Source: Burkholderiales bacterium RIFCSPHIGHO2_01_FULL_63_240
Lineage (GTDB): Bacteria > Pseudomonadota > Gammaproteobacteria > Burkholderiales > Burkholderiaceae_C
Reading direction: 5' to 3'
Length of the DNA stretch: 64,000 nt
NCBI GenBank assembly: GCA_001770725.1
Contig: MERU01000009.1
Span: 62,001-126,000, forward strand
Under the pieces are notes generated by a model, which saw only the letters and a list, made by a program, of their open reading frames with translations, searched no databases and was not told the origin of the DNA. The position numbers were made by a program, and so were the translations under genes. Below are positions 53,835 to 62,433 of the stretch, piece by piece. The number at the start of each line of letters is the position of its first letter. The first letter of the stretch is position 1.

Positions 53835-54587
53835 ATGGACATGCAAGGCCAGACCTTCTTCATCACCGGCGCGTCTTCGGGCATGGGCGCCGACACCGCT
53901 CGGCTGCTGGGCTCACGCGGGGCCAATGTCGCGCTGGCGGCGCGCCGCGAATCGGCCTGTGCCGACGTGGCCCACGAGATCGAGGCCTCGGGCGGTCGCG
54001 CCTTGGTGCTGCGCATGGATGTCGACAGCGAAGACGACGTGCGCCGGGCTGTTGCTCAGGCGGTCGAGCACTTCGGTCGGCTCGATGGTGCCTTCAACAA
54101 CGCGGGTCTGCTGGGCACGGGCCAGCCGCTGCACGAGATGACGACCGAGGCCTTCGAGGCCGTCTGGCGCACCAACGTGATGGGCGTTTTCTGGTCGATG
54201 AAACACCAGATCGCGGCGATGCTGCAGAGCGGAGGCGGTGCGATCGTCAACAACGCGTCCATCGTGGCGCAAATCGGCTTTCCGGGCATCGCGCACTACA
54301 ACGCGAGCAAGCACGCCGTCATGGGCCTGACCCAGACGGCGGCGCTCGAGTATTTCAAGCAGGGCATCCGCGTCAACGCGGTGCTGCCCGGGCCGATCGA
54401 GACGCCCATGGCACTGCAAGGTTTCGGCGGCCGAGAGAACCTGCAAGGCATGATGAGCACTTCGCCGGCCGGGCGGCCAGGTCAGCCTAGAGAGGTGGCC
54501 GAGGTGGTGGCCTTCCTGCTGTCGGCTGCTGCCAGCTACGTGAGCGGGCAGGGCTGGGTGGTCGACGGGGGCTACACGGTGCAGTGA
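53835..54587 (+). CDS. Short-chain dehydrogenase/reductase
   Basis: 250 residues from ATG 53835 (AGGAG six bases upstream). Classical SDR: cofactor loop TGASSGMGADTARLLG (11-26), NNAG (FNNAGLLG), catalytic Ser in NNASIVAQIG and YNASK, then PGPIETPM. The C-terminal SYVSGQGWVVDGGYTVQ is typical of glucose/3-oxoacyl-type SDRs. NAD(P) oxidoreductase of unknown substrate; its regulator is probably the divergent LysR protein. Confidence 0.92.
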   Translation: MDMQGQTFFITGASSGMGADTARLLGSRGANVALAARRESACADVAHEIEASGGRALVLRMDVDSEDDVRRAVAQAVEHFGRLDGAFNNAGLLGTGQPLHEMTTEAFEAVWRTNVMGVFWSMKHQIAAMLQSGGGAIVNNASIVAQIGFPGIAHYNASKHAVMGLTQTAALEYFKQGIRVNAVLPGPIETPMALQGFGGRENLQGMMSTSPAGRPGQPREVAEVVAFLLSAAASYVSGQGWVVDGGYTVQ

Positions 54588-54663
54588 ATGGCATGGCAAG
54601 GCGGCCACACCTTGATCGGCGTGGCCGCCAGTGCCCCGGGTGCCCCGTGTCGCGTCGTCAGCG

Positions 54664-55218
54664 TCAGTTGACGTTGAAGCGGGCCTTGGCCGAGGCCTGG
54701 CAGGCGTCCTTGGCCGAGCCTGCCAGGGTTTCGCAGCGCTCCTTGGCCACCTTGTAGTCGGCGTCGCGCTTCTTCTCCGCCGCTTCGTCACGGATTTCCT
54801 TGATCTCCTGGCGGGCCTTCAGGCTGGCCATGGACTTGTCGTGCTCGGCCTTGGCCTGCTTTTCACAGACGTCCTTCTGGTTGCCCTGCAGGTCGTCGCA
54901 ACGCTCCTTGGCGATCTTGTGGCGGGCATCGATGCCCGCTTCGGTGGCGGCATCCTTGTCGGCCTGCTTGCCGGTGTGCTGGGCCTTCAAACGGGCCTGG
55001 GCCACCTTCTCGGCACCTGCGACCTCGGCCTTGCAGATGTCCTTGGCGTTGCCGCTGACGTTGTCGCAGGTCAGCTTCTCACGGGCGTAGTGCTGCTCCA
55101 GGTCGTCCTTGGCCAGCTTGTAGACCTCGTCGTTGATCGTCGTCGGGCTCGCGGCCTGAACGTGCTGCAGGAAGCCCAGGCAAAGGGCGATGGGCAGGAT
55201 GGCGATGTGTCGCTTCAT
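54664..55218 (-). CDS. Periplasmic protein with three Cys-x10-Cys repeats
   Basis: 184 residues. A signal peptide (about 1-22, ending VQAA) precedes a highly charged helical protein made of three related units, each with C-x10-C: CDNVSGNAKDIC, CDDLQGNQKDVC and CETLAGSAKDAC, embedded in Ala/Lys/Glu helices (HKIAKERC, YKVAKERC). The paired cysteines would lie on helix-loop-helix hairpins, as disulfides or metal ligands. Found by eye as a repeat family; no function known. Confidence 0.78.
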   Translation of the reverse strand: MKRHIAILPIALCLGFLQHVQAASPTTINDEVYKLAKDDLEQHYAREKLTCDNVSGNAKDICKAEVAGAEKVAQARLKAQHTGKQADKDAATEAGIDARHKIAKERCDDLQGNQKDVCEKQAKAEHDKSMASLKARQEIKEIRDEAAEKKRDADYKVAKERCETLAGSAKDACQASAKARFNVN

Positions 55219-55348
55219 GGGGGTTCCTCTGTTGTGATGAACGGCGGGTGCCTAAGCACCCGTGTGACCTCTGGGCCACGGGTTCACTTTGCCGGCCCAT
55301 CGTGGGCGAGGAAGCAAGACAAGGCCGCGGATGCTTGTCAGCGAAGGC

Positions 55349-55789
55349 CTACGTGGCGCGCACGCGCACGTCGCGGGCCTGCAGCACCCGGCCATCGTCC
55401 GAGCGCACCTGCAGCGCGGCGATGGGCCGCCCGTTTTCGCGGTCGACGATCTGCACCGGCGGGCCCTCGGGCGCCGGGGCGTGGCGGTCCCCCCACTGCA
55501 GCATGGCGATGACGATGGGAAACAGGTCGCGGCCCTTGTCGGTGAGCCGGTAGTCGAGCACGCGACCGTTCTCGCTTTGCGCCACCGCCTGCAGGATGCC
55601 GTGCTGCACCAGGCCGTGCAGCCGGGCGCTCAGCACGTTGGGCGCGATGCCCAGGTGCGACTGGAACTCGCCGAAGCGGCGGGTGCCGAAGAAGGCCTCG
55701 CGCACGATGAGCAGCGTCCACCAGTCGCCCACCTGCTCGAGGCAGCGGGCGATGGAACAGCTCATGTCCGAAAACGAGGTGCGACGCAT
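55349..55789 (-). CDS. HxlR-family transcriptional regulator
   Basis: 146 residues. The family core is present: CSIARCLEQVGDWWTLLIV (with the N-terminal Cys11, often redox-active), REAFFGTRRFGEFQSHLGIA, PNVLSARLHGLVQHGIL and RVLDYRLTDKGRDLFPI. Winged-helix repressor or activator, usually of the divergent gene, here the alpha/beta hydrolase at 55877. Palindromic sites lie between them. Confidence 0.92.
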   Translation of the reverse strand: MRRTSFSDMSCSIARCLEQVGDWWTLLIVREAFFGTRRFGEFQSHLGIAPNVLSARLHGLVQHGILQAVAQSENGRVLDYRLTDKGRDLFPIVIAMLQWGDRHAPAPEGPPVQIVDRENGRPIAALQVRSDDGRVLQARDVRVRAT

Positions 55790-55802
55790 GGTGATCGCAT
55801 CT

Positions 55803-55859
55803 TACTTGCTTCATGCAAGTAAAGCGAGTAGGCTGCGCATCTACTTTCTTCATGCAAGC
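55803..55859. promoter_or_regulatory. HxlR operator region with two related sites
   Basis: Site 1 is a perfect palindrome, TTACTTGC and GCAAGTAA around TTCAT, at 55803-55823. Site 2, TACTTTCTTCATGCAAG from 55843, repeats it in degenerate form 39 bases later. They fill the 87-base divergent spacer and would let the HxlR protein control both its own gene and the hydrolase. Confidence 0.65.
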
Positions 55860-55876
55860 AGTCTGGAAAGGCTCCC

Positions 55877-56653
55877 ATGTCAGATGTCGCGCTCTTCGTC
55901 CACTCCACCGGGGTGGGCCCCTTCATGTGGAACAAGCTGCTGGTGGACCTGCCAGCCGGCATCGCACCGCTGACGCCCACCAACCGTGGCTACAGCCTGC
56001 CCGACCTGATCCCACGGGGCACGAAGGTGACGGTGGCCGAAGAGGCTGCCCACATCAAGTCGCAGATCCCGGCGGGCACGACGGGCGTGCACCTGGGCGG
56101 GCATTCCTACGGTGGGCTGGTGGCACTGACCCTGGCGCTCGACCCCGAGGTGCCGGTCAAGTCGCTGTGGCTGTACGAGCCGGTGCTGTTCGGTGCCTTG
56201 CGCCCGTTGGTCGACGAGTTGCCGGAGGACGTCGCTCAGCAGGTGCGCGAGTTCACCGAGAAGCCCGATCGATTCCTGGACGCCAGCACGGGCGGACAGG
56301 ACGCCTGGCTGGAGAACTTCGTCGACTACTGGAACCACCCGGGCATGTGGGCCTCGATGCCGGACAAGGCCAAGGACATGGCCCGTCTGGTGGGCTGGAA
56401 GATGTTCCAGGAGGTGCGCATGGTGTTCGAAGAGCCTCGGCCCTTCGATGCCTACCGCTTCAAGGTGCCCCTGACCCTGGTCAAGGGTGAGCACACCCAG
56501 TCGCCTGCCCGCGAGATGGTGCGTCGCCTGGCGGCGGTCAACCCGCACGCGCAGGTCGAGGTGCTCAAGGGGCTGGGCCACATGGGCCTGGTGGGCAACC
56601 CGGCAGGCGTGCTGCCCTCGCTCCAGCAGCACTGGGCGCGCGTGCAGGGCTGA
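55877..56653 (+). CDS. Alpha/beta hydrolase
   Basis: 258 residues. Oxyanion region FVHSTGVGPFMWNKL, nucleophile elbow GGHSYGGLVAL with Ser77, an acid in the strand after PLTLVKG, and the catalytic His in LKGLGHMGLVGNP near the C-terminus. Cytoplasmic, no signal peptide. Substrate unknown; control by the adjacent HxlR regulator suggests response to an aromatic or electrophilic compound (inference). Confidence 0.88.
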   Translation: MSDVALFVHSTGVGPFMWNKLLVDLPAGIAPLTPTNRGYSLPDLIPRGTKVTVAEEAAHIKSQIPAGTTGVHLGGHSYGGLVALTLALDPEVPVKSLWLYEPVLFGALRPLVDELPEDVAQQVREFTEKPDRFLDASTGGQDAWLENFVDYWNHPGMWASMPDKAKDMARLVGWKMFQEVRMVFEEPRPFDAYRFKVPLTLVKGEHTQSPAREMVRRLAAVNPHAQVEVLKGLGHMGLVGNPAGVLPSLQQHWARVQG

Positions 56654-56684
56654 CCCTCCGGGCAGCGGGCCCGTTCAGGCCTGA

Positions 56685-58187
56685 TCAGGCCTGGTCGCTG
56701 CCGGAGGCGGCCTTCGAGGCCTTCTTCGCCGGTGCCTTGGCCGCCTTGCGGGCGGGTTTGCCATCGGTCGTGTTGGCGGTCTTGGCGGCCGTCTTGCGAG
56801 GCGCGCTCTTGCGGGCCGCCTTCTTGGCTGCCGGGGCCTCGGCCGGGGCGGGTGCGGCGGACACAGCGGCCGGGGGCGCGCTGTCCGCCTGAGCCTTGCG
56901 GGGCGCCGGTGCTTCGGCGGTCACAGCAGCTTCGCGGGGGGCGCGATCGGCGCGGTGGCGTGAGTCGCCTCGGGTGTCGTTGCGGCTTTCGGAGCGGCTT
57001 TCAGTGCGGCCGGTGCCTCGATCATGGCTTCGGTCATCGGTGCGGCTGTCGCCACGACTTTCCGCGCGTCCTTCTGTGCGACCCTCTGCACGCACTTCGC
57101 GGCCTTCGCCCTTGTTGCGCCCACGGCCACCGCGACTGCGGCGGCGGCCTCGGCCTTCGTCCGCCGAGGCGGCATCCTGCGCGGATGTTTCAGCCGCTAC
57201 GTTGCCGTCCGATTCGTCATCGGCGAGGTCTTCAGGCAAGGCAGCCACGGGGTGTGCGGCCTCCTGCTCTTGCGCTGGGCGCACATCCACGTCCTGCTCG
57301 GCGACCTGTGCTTCGGCCTGTGCCGCCGCATCGGCGCGGGCGCGGGCGGTGGCGCTGGGCACGCCGCTGCCACGGGCCACCCAGGTGCCCGATTTTTCGT
57401 CGCGCCCGAAGTCCAGCAGGCCGCGCGCCAGCGCCTCTTCGAGCAGGTTGCCGAAGGTGCGAAAGCCGTAGTAGTTCTCGTTGAAGCCGGGGTTGCGGCG
57501 CTTGATGGCTTCCTTGAGCACCGAGGCCCAGATGCGGCCGCCGTCGTCGCGGTCGGTGACCAGCGCTTCGTAGGTCTCGGCGGCCATCTCGACGGCCTTG
57601 GCGCGGCGCTTGTCCATCTCCTCGCGGCGGCGCTTTTCTTCTTCGGGGCTGCGGCGGGTGTTGCCACCGCCGTCGCGGCCGCCTTGCGCGCCTGCGCCCG
57701 GCTTGCGGGCCGTGCCGCGCACCAGGTCGTCGTAGTAGATGAATTCGTCGCAGTTGGCGATCAGCAGGTCGGACGTCGATTGCTTGACGCCCACGCCGAT
57801 GACGTGTTTGGCGTTCTCGCGCAGTTTGGAGACCAAGGGCGAGAAGTCGGAGTCACCCGAGATGATCACGAAGGTGTTGACGTGGGCCTTGGTGTAGCAA
57901 AGGTCAAGGGCATCGACCACCAGGCGGATGTCGGCCGAGTTCTTGCCCGACTGGCGCACGTGCGGGATCTCGATGAGCTCGAAGTTGGCCTCGTGCATGG
58001 GGGCCTTGAAGCCCTTGTAGCGCTCCCAGTCGCAGTAGGCCTTCTTGACGACGATGCTGCCCTTGAGCAGCAGGCGCTCGAGCACGCGCTTGATGTCGAA
58101 CTTCTCGTAGTTGGCATCGCGCACGCCGAGGGCAACGTTCTCGAAGTCGCAGAACAGCGCCATGCTGATGTGTTCGTGTTGGGGCAT
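56685..58187 (-). CDS. NYN-domain / LOTUS protein with basic disordered tail
   Basis: 500 residues from ATG 58187. N-terminal NYN (PIN-like, LabA) domain: ALFCDFENVALGV, IRLVVDALDLCY, TFVIISGDSDFSPLV, with the acidic residues expected of a metal-dependent RNase. Around 200-290 lies an OST-HTH/LOTUS domain (EAIKRRNPGFNENYYGFRTF, GNLLEEALARGLLDF). The rest is low complexity: a Glu/Arg/Asp/Ser segment (TEGRAESRGDSRTDDRSHDR) and a Lys/Ala/Pro tail like histone H1 (KKAARKSAPRKTAAK). NYN-LOTUS proteins act on RNA; the tail should bind nucleic acid. Confidence 0.9.
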   Translation of the reverse strand: MPQHEHISMALFCDFENVALGVRDANYEKFDIKRVLERLLLKGSIVVKKAYCDWERYKGFKAPMHEANFELIEIPHVRQSGKNSADIRLVVDALDLCYTKAHVNTFVIISGDSDFSPLVSKLRENAKHVIGVGVKQSTSDLLIANCDEFIYYDDLVRGTARKPGAGAQGGRDGGGNTRRSPEEEKRRREEMDKRRAKAVEMAAETYEALVTDRDDGGRIWASVLKEAIKRRNPGFNENYYGFRTFGNLLEEALARGLLDFGRDEKSGTWVARGSGVPSATARARADAAAQAEAQVAEQDVDVRPAQEQEAAHPVAALPEDLADDESDGNVAAETSAQDAASADEGRGRRRSRGGRGRNKGEGREVRAEGRTEGRAESRGDSRTDDRSHDRGTGRTESRSESRNDTRGDSRHRADRAPREAAVTAEAPAPRKAQADSAPPAAVSAAPAPAEAPAAKKAARKSAPRKTAAKTANTTDGKPARKAAKAPAKKASKAASGSDQA

Positions 58188-58234
58188 GGTGTCTCTTTTC
58201 TTGTTTGTTGTTGTGGTGTGGGGGAGGGCGCGGG

Positions 58235-60265
58235 TCAGAGCAGACCGGCGTCCCGCAGGTAGGCGCTGGGGCGGCTCGCATCGCACAGGATGGTCAGGCG
58301 CCGCCGCGCGCGGGTCATCGCGACGTAGAGCAGGTTGCGATTGTCCACCGAGTGGCCGCCCAGGGCGAATTCGCCCTTGTTCAGGCCCGGCAGGATGACG
58401 TGGTCGAACTCCAGGCCCTTGGCTGCTTCGATGCTGGACAGAAGCAGGGCGTGTTTCCTGAGCATGCCATGTTGTCGCACCTCGCGCTCGTTCATCGCGC
58501 GAAAGAACGACGTGAGGTGGTCGTAGCCATAGGCCGACCGGATCAGGCCTTCGAGGTTGCCCACCACCTGGTCGATGTCCTGCTTGCGCACCATCATGCG
58601 CGAGGCCAGGCGCTGCGGCTGCAGCACGCGCACGAAGCGGCGCTGCCACACATCGGGGTCGTCGCTGTCGATGACGTCCAGGGCGTCTTCGAGCAGCGGC
58701 AGCACCGCCGGGGGCGCGTTGCGCAACACCTGGTTGGCCAGGAAGCCAGGCGCCAGCGAGGGGTCGTCGCAAACCGCCTTGATGGCTTGCTTCTCCAGCT
58801 TGTCGAGCAGCGCGGTGTCATCGGCCTGTTCGGGGCTGAGGTCGCCCGTGTCCACGTGCGAGCCGGCAAAACGCAGCAGCGCGCGCAGCACGGCCTCGCG
58901 GGTGTCGGGGCGCTCGATCAGGCCGAGGGCGTCGCGGGCGCAGGCGTGCAGGCCGCGCACGAACAGCACCTCGGGGCGCTGCAGGTAGGGCAGAAAGCCC
59001 GTGGTGCGGTGGTCGATGCCGTGGTCGAGCAGCAGGTTCTCGAGCTCGACCGACTGGTGGGGTTGGCGCAGCAGGATGGCCACGCCTGACAGCGGGGCCT
59101 TGGCGTCCAGGCCAAAGCGCTCGTTGATGAGCCGGCGCCATTGCAGTCGCAGGTCGGCGGCGTCGGTGGTGCGGATGAGCTCGACCTCGGTGTCGGCCAG
59201 CCCGGCCGGGCGCTGCGCCACGCATGGCTTGTGCGCCAGCTTGCCGACGGCATCTGCCAGGCGTTGGCCGAAGCGCCAGGTGGTGCTCAGCGGCATGCGC
59301 GTGGCCGGCGCCACCTCGCGGTCGAAGGCCTCGCCCATGAAGCGGGCGTCGGCGCCGGAGATGGCGTGGATCACCTGGTCGCGGTCGCCCACACCGACGA
59401 AGCCCGCGCGGTTGCGCGCCATGAGCTCGCGCAGCACGGTGAACATGGCGCGGTTGGTGTCGTGCATCTCGTCGACCAGCACGAGGTGCAGGCCCATGGC
59501 GAGCGGGTGTTCGCCTTCGGGGCCCACACCGATCCAGGCGTCTTCGTCGGTCAGCAGGTGGGCCAGGTCGTACGTGGCATCGTGCTCGGCCCGGAAAACG
59601 GGGTGGTCGGGGTGGCCACCTCGGCGGATGTGCTCATAAGCGTGGAAGACCTTGATCGTGGCGTACTCGCGGCCCAGCTCGGCCGCCAGCTTCGGCGTGA
59701 GCACGCGGTCGGCCGTCTCCAGCTGCAGCTGCATCGTGCCCTTGAGGTGCAGGAAGTCCGACAGCAGGCCTTCGACGCTGGCCTCGTTGCGGCCGTCGAA
59801 GGTGAACTCGTCGGGGTGGCGCTCGTCGGCGTTGTGCAGCACGCGCTCGATGGCGGCCAGCACGTGCGGGCGCAGCAGCTCGGCCTTGTCGAGCAAGGGC
59901 ACGGGCGTGCCCTCGATGGCCAGCAGGCGCTCGGTGCAGAAGGCATCAAACGTTTGCACGCGCACCTGGCGGCGGGTGTCGGCGGCCAGGCCAATGCGCG
60001 CCATGGCGTCGCTGAAGGCCTGCACGGCGGCGTCGGTGTAGGTGAGCACGCGCACGCGTTGGGGGTCGGCGCCGCGCAGCAGGGCCTGGGCCAGGCGCAG
60101 CGCCAGCGTGGTGGTCTTGGCCGCGCCCGCGTTGGCCTCGATGATGAGGTGGGACTTGCGCACCAGCTGGATGGCGCGTTGCTCGGCCGTGGGGGCCATG
60201 CCCTTGGGGGCGAAGACGGTTTCGGCCGCTGGCGCGCCCTCAGTCTTCGGCGTCGGTGTCGTCAT
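58235..60265 (-). CDS. UvrD/Rep-like superfamily I helicase
   Basis: 676 residues. Walker A is the degenerate EANAGAAKTTT (43-53; Ala where Gly is common). Motif Ia VRVLTYTDAAVQAFSDAM, Walker B LHLVLVDEMHDTNRAM (Glu in DEMHD, the UvrD 'DExQD' with Met and His), motif III VGVGDRDQVIHAISGA, motif V/VI near the C-terminus (GLEFDHVILPGL, LLYVAMTRARRRLTIL). Shorter than UvrD. Its start overlaps the RbgA-like gene by 26 bases. DNA translocase; role unknown. Confidence 0.88.
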   Translation of the reverse strand: MTTPTPKTEGAPAAETVFAPKGMAPTAEQRAIQLVRKSHLIIEANAGAAKTTTLALRLAQALLRGADPQRVRVLTYTDAAVQAFSDAMARIGLAADTRRQVRVQTFDAFCTERLLAIEGTPVPLLDKAELLRPHVLAAIERVLHNADERHPDEFTFDGRNEASVEGLLSDFLHLKGTMQLQLETADRVLTPKLAAELGREYATIKVFHAYEHIRRGGHPDHPVFRAEHDATYDLAHLLTDEDAWIGVGPEGEHPLAMGLHLVLVDEMHDTNRAMFTVLRELMARNRAGFVGVGDRDQVIHAISGADARFMGEAFDREVAPATRMPLSTTWRFGQRLADAVGKLAHKPCVAQRPAGLADTEVELIRTTDAADLRLQWRRLINERFGLDAKAPLSGVAILLRQPHQSVELENLLLDHGIDHRTTGFLPYLQRPEVLFVRGLHACARDALGLIERPDTREAVLRALLRFAGSHVDTGDLSPEQADDTALLDKLEKQAIKAVCDDPSLAPGFLANQVLRNAPPAVLPLLEDALDVIDSDDPDVWQRRFVRVLQPQRLASRMMVRKQDIDQVVGNLEGLIRSAYGYDHLTSFFRAMNEREVRQHGMLRKHALLLSSIEAAKGLEFDHVILPGLNKGEFALGGHSVDNRNLLYVAMTRARRRLTILCDASRPSAYLRDAGLL

Positions 60266-61211
60266 CGCTGCGGAAGTCTCGGGTGCCGCGTTTGGCGGCC
60301 TTCTGGCGCGCCAGCTTCTTGCGCTGGCGTTCGGCTTCCTCGGCCTCGGCGGCGGCGCACCAGGCCTCGAACTGCTCGGGGGTCTCCAGCGTGATGCGCC
60401 CCAGGATGGACGAGCGGAAGTCGTTGATCAGCACCTCGGCGGCCTTTTGCATGTTGACCCGGCCACCGCTCATGACCGCGCCGCGCTTGCGGCCGATCTC
60501 GGTGAGCAGGGCGTCGTCGTGCCTGGCCGGGATGGCTTCGATGTCGTCGAGCTTGTAGCGGGCCGCCAGCAGCTGCGGGTAGGGGCCCTTGAGGCTGTTG
60601 GCCAGCTCCAGCGCCACCTCTTCTTCGTCGTAGGCGTTGCGCCCGACGGCGCCGCTGGCGGCCAGGTGGTAACCGCTTTTTTCGACGTGGATCTTGGGCC
60701 AGAGCATGCCGGGCGTGTCGAAGAGGTAGAAGTCGCTGGCCAGGTTGATGCGCTGCTCGATGCGCGTGACGCCCGCTTCGTCGCCGGTCTTGGCGGCCTT
60801 TTTGCCGACCAGGGTGTTGAGCAGGGTCGACTTGCCCACGTTGGGGATGCCGCAGATCAGCACGCGCAGCGGCTTGTCCATGCCACCTCGGTTGGGAGCC
60901 AGCTCGCGGCAGGCCTGGATCAGGCGCTGGGCCGGTGCGCGCTCGCCTGCGTCCAGCGAGATGGCGCCGGTGTCGTGCTGGGCGCGGTACCAGGCCAGCC
61001 AGGCCTCGGTTTGCACCGGGTCGGCCAGGTCCTGCTTGTTGAGCACCTTGAGCTTGCGGCGGTTGCCAGTGATGGCGGCCAGCATGGGGTTGGCGCTGGA
61101 GCCAGGCAGGCGTGCATCGAGCAACTCGATGACGACATCGATGTCCTTGATGCGTTCGAGGATGGCTTTTTTGGTCACGTTCATGTGACCGGGGAACCAT
61201 TGGATGGCCAT
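60240..61211 (-). CDS. RbgA/YlqF-like ribosome biogenesis GTPase
   Basis: 323 residues. Opens WFPGHMNVTKKAILERI. Circularly permuted GTPase order: G4 LNKQDLAD, then G1 GIPNVGKSTLLN, G2/G3 GDEAGVTR and DTPGMLWP. The C-terminal ANTAR-like region ends in a charged tail. RbgA-type proteins assist large-subunit assembly. Overlaps the helicase gene downstream by 26 bases; 64 bases from dusC upstream. Confidence 0.92.
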   Translation of the reverse strand: MAIQWFPGHMNVTKKAILERIKDIDVVIELLDARLPGSSANPMLAAITGNRRKLKVLNKQDLADPVQTEAWLAWYRAQHDTGAISLDAGERAPAQRLIQACRELAPNRGGMDKPLRVLICGIPNVGKSTLLNTLVGKKAAKTGDEAGVTRIEQRINLASDFYLFDTPGMLWPKIHVEKSGYHLAASGAVGRNAYDEEEVALELANSLKGPYPQLLAARYKLDDIEAIPARHDDALLTEIGRKRGAVMSGGRVNMQKAAEVLINDFRSSILGRITLETPEQFEAWCAAAEAEEAERQRKKLARQKAAKRGTRDFRSDDDTDAED

Positions 61212-61275
61212 CGGGCGGGGCTTTCGGGGCTCGGGCGGGTGAGGGAGCGGCGCAGGAAGGCGCGGGGGCTGGCGA

Positions 61276-62319
61276 TCAGGCGGTCAGCGGCGCGCAGGCG
61301 TGATTGTCTCCGACCTCGCTGCCCCCAGGGCCCGGATCGTGCTGATCGCCTCGGGCGATGTTGGCCTCCAGCCAGGCCGCCACCTGGCGTGAGTCGTTCA
61401 GCGTGCGCAGGCCCTGGTAGGCCTCTTCGGCCTGTGGGTGGCGGCGGCGCAGGAAGTTGAGCCACTGCTTCATGCGACCCGCCTGGTGCTTGGGCACCAC
61501 CCGCAGCTGGATCAGCTGCCAGTAGCGGTGCAGCAGGGGTTGAAGGTCGCTCCAGTCTGCCCAGGTGCGGCCGGCGTCTGCCGGGCAGGCCGGCCAGCCC
61601 AGCTCGGCGCGGATGGCCAGCGCCAGCCCTGGGTCGGCCACCATGCCTCGGCCCAGCATGATGGCGCTGCAGCCGCTTTCGGCCAGGCAGCGCCTGGCGT
61701 CTTCCACCGTCCAGATCTCGCCATTGGCCACCACCGGGATGCCTACCGCTTCACGCACGTGGGCGATGCGGTCCCAGTAAGCGGGCGGGCGGTAGCCATG
61801 TGCCTTGGTGCGGCCGTGCACGACCAGCTCGTCGGCCCCTGCGGCTTCGATGGCCCGGGCGTTGTCCTCGGCCAGCGCGTCGTCGTGAAAACCCAGGCGC
61901 ATCTTGGCCGACACCACGATGTGAGAGGGCACGGCCGCGCGCACGGCCTTGACCACGCGGTGCACGTCCTCGGGGTCCTGCAGCAGCGAGGCGCCGCCGC
62001 CGTGGCGGTTGACCACCTTGGCGGGGCAGCCGAAGTTCAGGTCCACGCCGGGTGAGCCCAGCTCCGCCAGGCGCGCGGCGTTGTCCGCCATGCAGGCCGC
62101 GTCGGAGCCCAGCAGCTGCCCGCGCACCGGCACGCCCGCCGGTGTGCGTCCACCGTGACCGAGCTCCGGCATGATGCGGCGAAAGGCGCGTTCAGGCAAA
62201 ACGCGCTCGGTCACGCGGATGAATTCGGAGACGCAGCGATCCACGCCGCCGGCCCGCGTGAGGATGTCACGCAAGGGGGCGTCAAGCAGGCCTTCCATGG
62301 GCGCGAGCAGGATCTGCAT
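61276..62319 (-). CDS. dusC: tRNA-dihydrouridine synthase, DusC type
   Basis: 347 residues. FMN-dependent reduction of uridine in tRNA. N-terminal LLAPMEGLLDAPLRDILTR and the catalytic Cys in VDLNFGCPAKVVNRHGGGAS are diagnostic. HGRTKAHGY and GEIWTVEDARRCL bind FMN phosphate. MEG rather than MAG at the start favours DusC over DusA/DusB. The C-terminal 35 residues are a species-specific tail. Confidence 0.9.
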   Translation of the reverse strand: MQILLAPMEGLLDAPLRDILTRAGGVDRCVSEFIRVTERVLPERAFRRIMPELGHGGRTPAGVPVRGQLLGSDAACMADNAARLAELGSPGVDLNFGCPAKVVNRHGGGASLLQDPEDVHRVVKAVRAAVPSHIVVSAKMRLGFHDDALAEDNARAIEAAGADELVVHGRTKAHGYRPPAYWDRIAHVREAVGIPVVANGEIWTVEDARRCLAESGCSAIMLGRGMVADPGLALAIRAELGWPACPADAGRTWADWSDLQPLLHRYWQLIQLRVVPKHQAGRMKQWLNFLRRRHPQAEEAYQGLRTLNDSRQVAAWLEANIARGDQHDPGPGGSEVGDNHACAPLTA

Positions 62320-62433
62320 GGGGTCTCAGGCACGAGAATGGGAGCCAGGCGAAGGCGCCAGTGTACGCACCCGCCGACCACCGCATCGCGGGCTTCAGCC
62401 GGCGCTCTACCTGGTCGATATCCACACATCCGA

